Shown: piece by piece, positions 1 through 6,877 of the stretch
Layout of the letters: each line of letters opens with the position of its first letter
Position numbering within the stretch: position 1 is the first letter of the stretch
DNA from: Flagellimonas yonaguniensis
GTDB taxonomy: Bacteria > Bacteroidota > Bacteroidia > Flavobacteriales > Flavobacteriaceae
Length of the DNA stretch: 64,000 nucleotides
Assembly: GCF_029193885.1 (NCBI RefSeq)
Contig: NZ_JARFVB010000005.1
Coordinates: 124,001-188,000 of the forward strand
Direction: 5' to 3'
Notes under the pieces: generated by a model
Seen by the model: the letters and a program-made list of their open reading frames with translations, nothing else
The model's database searches: none
Told to the model about the DNA's origin: nothing
Position numbers and translations under genes: made by a program

Positions 1-39
1 TTCATAACCCGGGGACAAAATTGAAATATTGAAGTAAAT

Positions 40-113
40 GGCGAGGTAGCTCAGGTGGTTAGAGCGTTGGATTCATAACCCAGAGGTCGGGGGTTCAAGT
101 CCCCCTCTCGCTA
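40..113 (+). tRNA. tRNA-Met (anticodon CAT)
   Basis: Cloverleaf can be folded by eye: acceptor strands 40-46 and 106-112 (two G-U pairs), D arm with the TAGCTCAG signature, anticodon loop 72-78 with CAT at 74-76, T arm 89-105 with five G-C pairs around TTCAAGT, discriminator A at 113. CCA is not encoded. The anticodon fits an elongator Met tRNA, but an Ile tRNA with modified C34 cannot be excluded by eye. tRNA 3' ends are common ICE targets, and the following spacer is rich in short repeats. Confidence 0.95.
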
Positions 114-125
114 CTTTTTGATGAT

Positions 126-158
126 AAAAAACCCAAGATGAAAATCTTGGGTTTTTTT
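126..158 (+). terminator. Rho-independent terminator after tRNA-Met
   Basis: An 11-bp perfect stem (AAACCCAAGAT at 129-139, ATCTTGGGTTT at 144-154) closes a GAAA loop and is followed by a T run. The A run on the other side means it could also stop leftward transcription from the 322-2573 gene set. Confidence 0.85.
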
Positions 159-160
159 GT

Positions 161-182
161 TAGGTAAAACATAGGTAAAACA
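161..182. repeat. Perfect tandem 11-bp repeat beside the tRNA
   Basis: TAGGTAAAACA occurs twice back to back (161-171 and 172-182). Tandem direct repeats close to a tRNA are typical arm-type binding sites for tyrosine recombinases, but no integrase lies in this window, so that role is inferred only. Confidence 0.6.
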
Positions 183-272
183 TTTTGGTGTTTTACTTGT
201 CTATTACTAACGAGTCAATTCAAGACTCAATTATTGTTATTCTTTATGTAAATAATGATGAGTGGCTATTTT

Positions 273-304
273 ACTCTTTACGAAAGACACATTCTGTAAA
301 GAGT
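273..304. repeat. Inverted-repeat site 1 (9-14-9 bp)
   Basis: ACTCTTTAC (273-281) and GTAAAGAGT (296-304) are perfect inverted arms with a 14-bp spacer. The right arm can also pair with CTCTTT just downstream (about 310-315). A site with the same arms and identical spacing lies at 6082-6113, on the other side of the CBASS module. Function unknown; an attachment core, operator or element end are all possible. Confidence 0.6.
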
Positions 305-321
305 TTCGCTCTTTTGAACTT

Positions 322-759
322 TTAAATCAACTTAAATAATTGAGATATGGTCACTAGTAAACTAGAAACCCCAATTATTACAATCGCCCTTGCAAGATTT
401 CTTTGCCGTTTTGAAGCTTCTTTGCTTGCTATTGTCTGATCTTGAAATCGAATGCTTAACTCTAGCAGCTGAACGCTTAGAAAATCTGTATTTAAACTAA
501 ATCTATCTGAAACCGCATTAGCCAAAGCCCTTTCTGCATCTTCGATTTTTCTATCCAATGAATGAACTAGCCTTCGAGTTTTAAGTTCTTCTTGTAGCTT
601 ATCTTTTTTCTTTGAATCAAGATCCTCAAATCTTTCTAATATTTGTATTGCCTCTTCTCTAATAGTCATTAAAGATTTAACGGAGTCATAAATTTTATCG
701 ATTTGAGAATTCATCTGAATTCTTTGCTCCCTAATTTTCTGTATTGACTTATTACTCAT
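322..759 (-). CDS. Coiled-coil protein with C-terminal membrane anchor, unknown function
   Basis: 145 residues. Residues about 1-120 are highly charged and heptad-like (long helices rich in E, K, R, L), which suggests a coiled coil. A single hydrophobic segment near residues 125-140 (IVIIGVSSLLVTI) would anchor the C-terminus in the inner membrane. I do not recognise a family. It is the last gene of a leftward set (sigma-like factor, 114-aa protein, ImmA/IrrE peptidase), only 24 bp after the peptidase gene, so it is probably co-transcribed. A membrane-anchored coiled coil at the end of a regulated defence-island operon could be an effector or a sensor; nothing in the sequence decides this. 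Confidence 0.75.
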   Translation of the reverse strand: MSNKSIQKIREQRIQMNSQIDKIYDSVKSLMTIREEAIQILERFEDLDSKKKDKLQEELKTRRLVHSLDRKIEDAERALANAVSDRFSLNTDFLSVQLLELSIRFQDQTIASKEASKRQRNLARAIVIIGVSSLLVTISQLFKLI

Positions 760-783
760 ACAATCCTTTATTTCAACTTCATA

Positions 784-1608
784 TCACTCCTCCCAAACTA
801 TACTGAGGGCTCTACCCTTATAGGAGATGCAGTGCTCAAAGAACTTCCTGTGTGAATCATCATCTTTTACGTAGTCGAATATGTCGACAGCCCAGATTTC
901 TTCTTTTTTGAATAGGTTTTCAATACTTTCTGCAAAGTACTCGCCCATTACAGTTTTCGGTGCAACTCTATTTTGATATAACAAATACTTGTATGGAAAG
1001 TCTTCACTACAATGTCTCCAAATCACCTTCCCATTTTCGCCGTAGATTATCATAATAGAATGATTGCCAATTCCCGCAAACCTAAAAGCACAGGCCGTCC
1101 TACTGACATTATATTCGTCTTTCAAAAAATCGATAAGCTCTATGCTGAATTCCTTACGGTAGCAATCTTTTTTGAACCTAGCTTCCGGCATTAACAAACA
1201 AGACGCAAAATAATCAGCTTCTCTTTCAATTTGATTGAATTGTTTTCGGTTGGTACGTGAGGGATGCGGTTCCAGTAGACCTTTTTTCAGTCCTATTCTA
1301 TGGGAGTCTATGTAATAATGTCCAAGCTCGTGGGCCAAAGTGAATCTACCTTTTGCCGAGTTTGGTTTATTCCCTAAGTCCGTGTTTAAATGTATATAGA
1401 ATTTTCCATTTTCATAAAATGTCATTCCATCTACAGTATCTTTGCCATAGGAATCATAGTAAACAGCTAAACCTTCATCATCAATTATGCTATCAAGTGG
1501 CGTTGCCTTTTCTTGATATTCCAATGCTATGGTTTCCGCTAATTCTTTTATGCTTGGCTTAGTTGGAATCACTTGAGTCCTGATCGTGTTTTTTACGCAT
1601 CTTATCAA
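784..1608 (-). CDS. ImmA/IrrE family metallopeptidase
   Basis: 274 residues. The zinc site is clear: HELGH at residues 93-97 and a downstream ERxADxFA motif (E130, D132) that supplies the third ligand. ImmA/IrrE enzymes are cytoplasmic peptidases that cleave a repressor or anti-sigma partner after a stress signal. The residues after the motif (about 145-274) form an extra domain of unknown role. The start overlaps the end of the 114-aa gene by 50 bp, which implies tight coupling, and that neighbour is a natural candidate for the cleaved partner. CapP, the peptidase that controls some CBASS operons by cutting the repressor CapH, belongs to the same broad peptidase family, and here the gene lies beside a CBASS operon. 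Confidence 0.9.
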   Translation of the reverse strand: MIRCVKNTIRTQVIPTKPSIKELAETIALEYQEKATPLDSIIDDEGLAVYYDSYGKDTVDGMTFYENGKFYIHLNTDLGNKPNSAKGRFTLAHELGHYYIDSHRIGLKKGLLEPHPSRTNRKQFNQIEREADYFASCLLMPEARFKKDCYRKEFSIELIDFLKDEYNVSRTACAFRFAGIGNHSIMIIYGENGKVIWRHCSEDFPYKYLLYQNRVAPKTVMGEYFAESIENLFKKEEIWAVDIFDYVKDDDSHRKFFEHCISYKGRALSIVWEE

Positions 1609-1903
1609 TGATATGCTGTGGTAGTTTTTCCTTTCCCTTTCGGGCTACCATTCGTAAACTTTCTATTTCAACATCAATATCTTCCTCAAACATAGTGATA
1701 ACCTTGGGTTCTCTATGGAAGGTACTGTTGATTATAGCTATGGGGTCAATGGAGGTATTGTCTAACTTATAGTTATAATCTTCATACAGCTTGTTAAATC
1801 TGTCGAGTTCTCGTTCGCTACTCGGAAACAGAAAACCTGTGGAGCTCAACCAACTATCCAAGTGCCCGATTTCGATTAATCCTATTTTTTTAGGCTTTGC
1901 CAT
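1559..1903 (-). CDS. 114-aa partner protein of the sigma/ImmA set, unknown
   Basis: A small charged protein without membrane segments and with a basic, helical C-terminus (residues about 80-105). No family recognised. It overlaps the sigma-like gene upstream by 14 bp and the ImmA/IrrE gene downstream by 50 bp, so the three are almost certainly translated from one message. By analogy with ImmA/ImmR, IrrE/DdrO and CapP/CapH pairs, the protein encoded directly before the peptidase is often its substrate. Here I see no HTH, so it might instead be an anti-sigma or adaptor. That is inference from position only. Confidence 0.75.
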   Translation of the reverse strand: MAKPKKIGLIEIGHLDSWLSSTGFLFPSSERELDRFNKLYEDYNYKLDNTSIDPIAIINSTFHREPKVITMFEEDIDVEIESLRMVARKGKEKLPQHIIDKMRKKHDQDSSDSN

Positions 1904-2573
1904 TAATAATATTTAAGTAGTTCGTAACGTGTCTGTTCGCATCTCCGTAATAAGTGTTCACGGACTTTTGGGTCAAAGAGAGTTTTTCTCTTAGTAGTCG
2001 GGTAATGGTTCTCGGGACTTTTTTACCTTCTTTTTGATAGGCTCGGTAGGTAAAATATATAATACGGTGTTTCTCGGTCAATTGTGTTAAGGCGCTCTCT
2101 ATAGTTTTCATTTTGGCCACTATCTCCCTTTTGGCCTCAACACCATCTATATTTAATCTTTCAACCAATTCTTCAGCATCATTGACCAAACTTAAATCTT
2201 CCTCCTCTGTAGGTTCCGCACAAGTATTTTGCTCTCCATATTTTATAATCTGGGTATACAAAATTGGATACATCCACAGCAGAATGGCCTTATCAAAGTC
2301 TTTGGCCTTAGCTTTCTCTTTCTTGAAGGTAGGGTACTTCCATACCCTAGAGAATGTGCAATTCGCTATTTCCAAAGCAACGACCTCGTTATATCCATAT
2401 TTGTTGCAGTAGATTTCAGATTTCCTTTTTACATCCTTCTCAAAACGATAGCAGAATTGCGCAAAGGCCAACTGCGCTTCGGCGGGGAATTCTTCTTTAA
2501 AAGAAATGTACTCTAGCAGTTCAACGCTAGGCATTTTTTCAAAATCTATGTCTTGACTGGTATCTGTATTCAT
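1890..2573 (-). CDS. Sigma-70 family (ECF-like) sigma factor
   Basis: 227 residues. Residues about 40-105 resemble sigma region 2 (FAQFCYRFEKDV, then ALEIANCTFSRVWKYP, like the helix ending in VF..VW of ECF sigmas). Residues about 165-220 resemble region 4 (LTEKHRIIYFTYRAY, then a helix-turn-helix-like SLTQKSVNTYYGDANRHV). The linker is acidic. It would direct RNA polymerase to a small set of promoters. It is the first gene of the leftward set and faces the CBASS operon across a 616-bp spacer. If the downstream ImmA/IrrE peptidase releases or removes it under stress, it could control either direction. The match is to a divergent family, so the sigma assignment is likely rather than certain. 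Confidence 0.75.
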   Translation of the reverse strand: MNTDTSQDIDFEKMPSVELLEYISFKEEFPAEAQLAFAQFCYRFEKDVKRKSEIYCNKYGYNEVVALEIANCTFSRVWKYPTFKKEKAKAKDFDKAILLWMYPILYTQIIKYGEQNTCAEPTEEEDLSLVNDAEELVERLNIDGVEAKREIVAKMKTIESALTQLTEKHRIIYFTYRAYQKEGKKVPRTITRLLREKLSLTQKSVNTYYGDANRHVTNYLNIINGKA

Positions 2574-2718
2574 CTATATACCAAAACGGATATATCTATT
2601 AAGGTATATGAGTGAGTGGCACTCATAAAACCACGGTTTAAACAGTAAAATGCTGGTAAATAATTCTTGGGGAGATTCAAATATAAAGAAAATCCCTACA
2701 AACTTAAAAATTAAAATT

Positions 2719-2844
2719 ATGGCGAAAGATTCATCAGGTAAAAAGTTCAACAGAATACCAGAGCACAAACGAAAAGTAGGCGGCAAAACGATAACCGTCA
2801 AGGAACATATTAGAAGCAATAGGAAAGACAGCAAGGGAAAGTAA
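2719..2844 (+). CDS. 41-residue basic protein upstream of CBASS
   Basis: ATG at 2719 opens a 41-residue, lysine- and arginine-rich frame with an ordered look (FNRIPEHKRKVGGKTI, VKEHIRS). An upstream in-frame ATG (2650) would add residues that look unstructured, so I chose 2719. It lies in the divergent spacer between the sigma-like gene and the CD-NTase. An opposite-strand frame across 2574-2942 is less convincing. Function unknown; a nucleic-acid-binding role would fit the charge but is a guess. Confidence 0.5.
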   Translation: MAKDSSGKKFNRIPEHKRKVGGKTITVKEHIRSNRKDSKGK

Positions 2845-2954
2845 CGAGCGGAACTCCACAGCTCTAAATGGAGATTGTTTAATCTTAAATTCATTTTATG
2901 AATAGTATTAATTTCTCCAAGGGAGAGCTTAGTGTATGTCATAAAAACAATTGT

Positions 2955-3053
2955 ATGAATGTTAGAGGCGATATTGCAAAAGTTATCGTGTTTGGCCTTG
3001 CAACTCTTGTTGTTATTGGCGGCATTGCTTCAATGTTAGAGCAATCTAATTAG
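2955..3053 (+). CDS. 32-residue single-pass membrane peptide
   Basis: ATG at 2955 opens a frame with a near-continuous hydrophobic helix (VIVFGLATLVVIGGIASML) flanked by charged ends, stopping at 3053. An in-frame ATG at 2898 would extend it to 51 residues. It sits about 135 bp before the CD-NTase start. Single-pass peptides are sometimes encoded in defence operons, but no family is recognised and it could be a chance frame. Confidence 0.35.
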   Translation: MNVRGDIAKVIVFGLATLVVIGGIASMLEQSN

Positions 3054-3189
3054 AAACTTGATTATAGTGGCCTTGGTATCAAGGCTGCCATATTTAGGAA
3101 ATAATATATTAATAGGGTCATTTTGTCATATGAAAAATAAGACTATGGGATGGCTCAAAAATTGACCATAAAACTTATAAATAATTCTT

Positions 3190-4428
3190 ATGATAGATAT
3201 TTACAAAAAAGAAATCAATGAAATCCTAGAGATTCTAAGCGAAAATCTGGACATCTCTGAAAGCCAATACAAAGCGGCGGTAAAAAGTTACGAGGCTGTC
3301 GGAGATTGGCTTTCTAAAGAGGGTTCTCCGCTATACCCATATTCCCCGAGGATAATTCCTCAAGGATCTTTTATGCTTGGAACAATAATCAGACCCATCA
3401 ATGATGAAGACGATATCGACATAGACCTTGTTTGCAAATTGGAAGGGAAACCTTCTCATTGGACACAAAAGCATTTAAAGGAAGCCGTTGGCGATAGACT
3501 TAAAGAGAATGCCAATTATAGTGATATGCTAGAGGATAAAGACGGCGGCAGAAGATGTTGGACACTCGAATATTCAGACGATGCTAACTATCATTTAGAT
3601 GTCCTCCCTTCAATTTCGGATAAGAACTTTACTGTATTGTTGAGTGAATCATTTAACAATAGCCAAAATCTTGATACCGATAAATTGGCAATCCGAATTA
3701 CCGATAAGGAAGAGGTCTTCTATTCGATTATGACCGAGACAGAATGGTGGATGAAAAGCAACCCTTTCGGCTATGCCAAATGGTTTTACCAAAGGGCCAT
3801 ATACAATTCAACCAAAATGTTTACCCTAAGCGAATCGATTGATCCTGTTCGACCATATCAGAAGAGCAAAATGCCTTTGCAAAGGGCAATTCAGCTGTTA
3901 AAACGGCACAGGGACATCATGTTTTCCTCAGAAGAGTACGATAGTGAGAACAAACCTATTTCCGTCATTATTACTACGCTGGCAAGCAGAGCATACGATA
4001 AAAGTGAGAATATCGTTGATGCCTATGTTAATATTGCAAGTAGAATGCGTAGCTATATTCAAACCAGACGTAATCCGAAAACGGGTCAGCAGGAAAGATG
4101 GGTAGGCAATCCGGTTAACGACGAAGAGAATTTCGCCGACAAATGGGCAGATGTCCCTCAAAAAGAGGAATATTTTTATGCTTGGCTGGACAAGTTGGAG
4201 GATGATCTATCTACAATTAAAAGTAGTCAGAATATAGGCTTACACAAACTCAATGAATCTTTCTCCGCGCAATATGGCGATAATGTTATCAAAAAAACAT
4301 TTGCCGCCTATGGAGAAAAGAATAGGAAGCTAAGAGAGATGGGGCAGAGAAAAATGGCTGTTGGTACTGGGATTTTAGGAAGTACTGGTAAATCGGTGCC
4401 AAACCATAATTTTGAAGGTAGTGATTAG
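3190..4428 (+). CDS. CBASS CD-NTase (cGAS/DncV-like nucleotidyltransferase)
   Basis: 412 residues. The nucleotidyltransferase signature is visible: GS at 59-60 in QGSFMLGT, then the acidic pair D77 and D79 in DDIDIDLV, and a third acidic residue D137 in YHLDVLP. CD-NTases make cyclic oligonucleotides when phage infection is sensed; the product activates an effector that kills the cell or arrests growth. The gene is followed by an E2-like gene (3 bp later) and a patatin phospholipase, which is the order expected of a short type II CBASS with only an E2-like accessory. The C-terminal tail would be the E2 conjugation site in such systems. Clade assignment is not safe by eye, although the GS-to-DID spacing resembles clade G or E enzymes. 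Confidence 0.92.
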   Translation: MIDIYKKEINEILEILSENLDISESQYKAAVKSYEAVGDWLSKEGSPLYPYSPRIIPQGSFMLGTIIRPINDEDDIDIDLVCKLEGKPSHWTQKHLKEAVGDRLKENANYSDMLEDKDGGRRCWTLEYSDDANYHLDVLPSISDKNFTVLLSESFNNSQNLDTDKLAIRITDKEEVFYSIMTETEWWMKSNPFGYAKWFYQRAIYNSTKMFTLSESIDPVRPYQKSKMPLQRAIQLLKRHRDIMFSSEEYDSENKPISVIITTLASRAYDKSENIVDAYVNIASRMRSYIQTRRNPKTGQQERWVGNPVNDEENFADKWADVPQKEEYFYAWLDKLEDDLSTIKSSQNIGLHKLNESFSAQYGDNVIKKTFAAYGEKNRKLREMGQRKMAVGTGILGSTGKSVPNHNFEGSD

Positions 4429-4431
4429 AAA

Positions 4432-4910
4432 ATGAGCAGCAGATATTTTAGGTCAAATGGCAAAAGGACATTAAAAGGGCTTCTTTCCTCCGAACAGCTA
4501 AAAAAATAAAAGCTGCTTTCCCGGCTGCCCAAATTGTAAAGAATACTTGGAATAGTTTTCAAATAATTTTAGAGATACAGCCTTCTGCTTTAAGTGAAAA
4601 ATACCATATTATGATTTGGTATGAACAGAATAGATCTGTAAAAGCATATGTGATTAACAAAAAACTCAAAATAGCACCAAACAGGGTTAAGTTACCCCAC
4701 GTCTATAATAGTAAAAGACAACAACTTTGTTTGTATTCGCCAAGCAGAAATGAATGGAGTGGTTACAATTATATTGTTGACACTATTATTCCTTGGGCGA
4801 GTGAATGGCTATATTTTTATGAATTGTGGTTACCTGAAGGAAAATGGTATGGGGGTGGCCACAATGAATATCCAAATGAAGATTTTACAGAAATATTAAA
4901 AGATGAATAA
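4432..4910 (+). CDS. CBASS E2-like (Cap2-short-type) protein, apparent -1 frameshift
   Basis: The frame open from 4452 to 4910 encodes an E2-like protein: a central Cys in QQLCLY (the expected catalytic residue) and the C-terminal signature WASEWLYFYELW with a GKWYGGGH tail typical of prokaryotic E2 proteins in CBASS. Its only ATG is internal (4611, giving 99 residues, too short). The plausible start is ATG 4432, 3 bp after the CD-NTase stop, but that frame (MSSRYFRSNGKRTLKG) stops at 4507-4509. Joining both by a -1 shift near AAAAGGG (4473-4479) gives about 159 residues, the usual E2 size. Either an indel has damaged the gene or the shift is programmed. It overlaps the patatin gene by 8 bp. 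E2 proteins here link to the CD-NTase C-terminus and prime it. Confidence 0.7.
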
Positions 4911-5928
4911 CAAAAAGTTTAAAATATTATCCATTGATGGTGGAGGGATAAAAGGTGTTTTTCCGGCAATGTTCTTAATGCTATTGGAAGATGAGTTGAA
5001 AAATCGTTCGGATGGCAAAACAAAGATCTATCAACATTTCGACCTGATTGCGGGCACCTCGACTGGTGGTATTATCGCTATTGCCTTGGCTCTTGGTATT
5101 CCCGCGAAAGAAATTTATCATTTGTATTTGGATAATGCGAAGAGCATCTTTGGAAATAAAAGGTCTTTTTTATTTGGGCAATTCCGTAGTTCAGCTCACG
5201 AAAGAGATCATCTTGAAACATTGGTTCGGAATAAATTCAAGGAAGCCAATGGTGCCGTTGAGCCAAGGTTAAAAGACTGTAAAACCCATGTCTGCATCCC
5301 TATTTACGATTTGATTCAGGGCAACCCTAGTGTATTGAAAACAAAATACCATCCTGCGTTTGAACGAGATTATCATATTCCTGCTTATCAGGTTGCAATG
5401 GCCACTTCTGCCGCCCCAACTTATTTTGACCCATATACGACGGAGTATGTTGACTTGAATGGAACGAAGAAAGATTTCGTAAACAAAGTTGATGGCGGGG
5501 TAATGGCAAATAATCCAACATTAGTCGCTTTTTTGGAAGCCATTAAAGCTTTCAAAGTTGAAATATCCGATTTGGAAATACTCTCTTTAGGTACCGGATA
5601 TAAAAATTTTACTGATGGTAATTCTCGAAAAAGATGGGGGCTTTACTATTGGATGAGAAAAGATAAACGCCTGAGGCTTATCGATTTATTTATGCAAAGT
5701 CAGTCGCAACTTGTAGCAAATTATATTAGTCTTTTGTACCAAGGAATCGATAAAACCGAAAAGGAAAATCCAAATTTTGTCTACGATCGAATCGAAGTTC
5801 AACTTAATGAGGATAATTACATTGATATGGATGAAAGTGATACGACCAAAATCAAGAACTTCGCTGAACTTGCTTCAATCAAATACCAACACAATAGAAG
5901 TTCAATTTTAAATAAACATTTCTATTAA
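4903..5928 (+). CDS. capV: Patatin-like phospholipase, CBASS effector (CapV-like)
   Basis: 341 residues with all patatin hallmarks: oxyanion-hole glycines in IDGGGIKG (11-18), nucleophile elbow GTSTG with Ser53, and the catalytic Asp of DGG at D197. CapV-type effectors bind the cyclic nucleotide made by the CD-NTase and then hydrolyse membrane phospholipids, which kills the infected cell. The start codon lies inside the end of the E2-like gene, so translation is coupled. It is the last gene of the operon. All catalytic residues are present, so the effector looks functional even if the E2 gene is not. Confidence 0.92.
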   Translation: MNNKKFKILSIDGGGIKGVFPAMFLMLLEDELKNRSDGKTKIYQHFDLIAGTSTGGIIAIALALGIPAKEIYHLYLDNAKSIFGNKRSFLFGQFRSSAHERDHLETLVRNKFKEANGAVEPRLKDCKTHVCIPIYDLIQGNPSVLKTKYHPAFERDYHIPAYQVAMATSAAPTYFDPYTTEYVDLNGTKKDFVNKVDGGVMANNPTLVAFLEAIKAFKVEISDLEILSLGTGYKNFTDGNSRKRWGLYYWMRKDKRLRLIDLFMQSQSQLVANYISLLYQGIDKTEKENPNFVYDRIEVQLNEDNYIDMDESDTTKIKNFAELASIKYQHNRSSILNKHFY

Positions 5929-6195
5929 TTTCAAATACAAACCACAACGAAACCCGTATCTAGGATTAGCATTAAAATATTATTCAAATGCCTTTGATTA
6001 ATATACTCTTCACATTACACCAATTGAACATTGGTTCAAAATTATAGTTGAACAACCTTAAACATACTTCAGAAAAGCAAAACTCTTTACACAATCCGCT
6101 TTTTGTAAAGTGTTAACCCCATCATTTATGGCAAAATAACTCTCGTAAATTGAAAAGTCTTGACTCTTAAGTTCCAAATTCAAAAAATCCCCATT
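5929..6195. other. Spacer between CBASS and hip genes
   Basis: AT-rich, no convincing frame. It contains inverted-repeat site 2 (6082-6113). I see no strong terminator for the CBASS operon and no tRNA fragment. Confidence 0.6.
6082..6113. repeat. Inverted-repeat site 2 (same design as 273-304)
   Basis: ACTCTTTAC (6082-6090), 14-bp spacer, then GTAAAGTGT (6105-6113). Left arm and spacing are identical to site 1; the right arm differs at one base; the spacers differ. The two sites bracket exactly the sigma/ImmA plus CBASS block. Confidence 0.6.
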
Positions 6196-6335
6196 ATCAC
6201 ATTATAATGTGATTTTTACCCCTGTTCACTATTTCTGTCGAATATTTTACCCTATTATCTCAATATAATGTGATTTTTATTGTAAATATTAAATTTTATA
6301 GCTAATTTTACACCTAAATCACATTATAGTGTCAA
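6196..6335. promoter_or_regulatory. Three HipB-type operators at 61-bp spacing
   Basis: Operator 1 at 6196-6213 is a perfect 18-bp palindrome ATCACATTATAATGTGAT. Operator 2 (6257-6274) has two mismatches and operator 3 (6318-6335) three mismatches to it; operator 3 overlaps the GTG start of hipB. Starts are exactly 61 bp apart, and the 43-bp spacers end in similar ATTTTAC sequence, which suggests an old tandem duplication. About six helical turns would place dimers on the same face, so autoregulation by DNA wrapping or looping by HipB (with HipS/HipT) is likely. Confidence 0.75.
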
Positions 6336-6535
6336 AAAAGAAGATAGGCAAGAGCATTAAAGCACGTAGAAAAGCGCTACGGGTAACCCAACAACAATTG
6401 GCCCAACTCGCCGATGTAAGTGTTAACACACTCTATAAAATTGAGCGTGGCCAGGCAAACCCTACCCTTGAAACCTTGGATGGAATTGCGGATGTATTGG
6501 GAATGGAGGTATGCTTAGAGGTAAAGAAGCTCTAA
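6329..6535 (+). CDS. hipB: HipB-like XRE antitoxin/repressor
   Basis: 68 residues. A Cro/CI helix-turn-helix fills residues about 8-62 (RRKALRVTQQQLAQLADVS, then TLYKIERGQANPTLETL). The start is GTG at 6329, inside operator 3; no ATG is available. In HipBST systems HipB binds the operators and the toxin, and represses the operon. The hipS gene follows after 9 bp. Confidence 0.88.
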   Translation: MSKKKIGKSIKARRKALRVTQQQLAQLADVSVNTLYKIERGQANPTLETLDGIADVLGMEVCLEVKKL

Positions 6536-6544
6536 ATTGATCAT

Positions 6545-6877
6545 ATGAGGCAGGCCAAAATATTATTTAAGGGAGAAGAAGCAGGCATACTTACCCAGTA
6601 TGACGATGGAAGTTTTACGTATCGCTACCATGATCAATGGCTTGGCGATTCGGGAAAGCCGTCCATAAGCCTAACGTTGCCCAAAACCGAACAGGAGTAC
6701 CGTTCCGAACATCTGTTCCCATTTTTTTATAATATGCTTCCAGAGGGAACAAACAAACAGGTAGTGTGCAGACATATGAAGATAGACCAAAACGATTACT
6801 TTGGCCTGTTGCTGACAACGGCACGTTATGATACGATTGGTGCCATAACCGTAAAGAAAATTGAGCAACCGATATGA
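6545..6877 (+). CDS. hipS: HipS-like protein (HipA N-terminal subdomain as a separate gene)
   Basis: 110 residues matching only the N-terminal subdomain of HipA kinases (KILFKGEEAGILTQYDDGSFTYRY, then a core with ISLTLPKTEQEYRSEHLFPFFYNMLPEG). In HipBST the HipA kinase is split: HipS carries this subdomain and acts as the antitoxin that neutralises the kinase HipT. Gene order (B, S, T) and the 4-bp ATGA overlap with the next gene fit that system. It could also be called a HipA N-terminal domain protein. Confidence 0.85.
   Translation: MRQAKILFKGEEAGILTQYDDGSFTYRYHDQWLGDSGKPSISLTLPKTEQEYRSEHLFPFFYNMLPEGTNKQVVCRHMKIDQNDYFGLLLTTARYDTIGAITVKKIEQPI

Noticed and set aside
2574..2942. Leftward 122-aa frame with hydrophobic stretches
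   Set aside because: Composition is unnatural and it lies opposite the better 41-aa basic protein; no start or spacing logic after the sigma gene.
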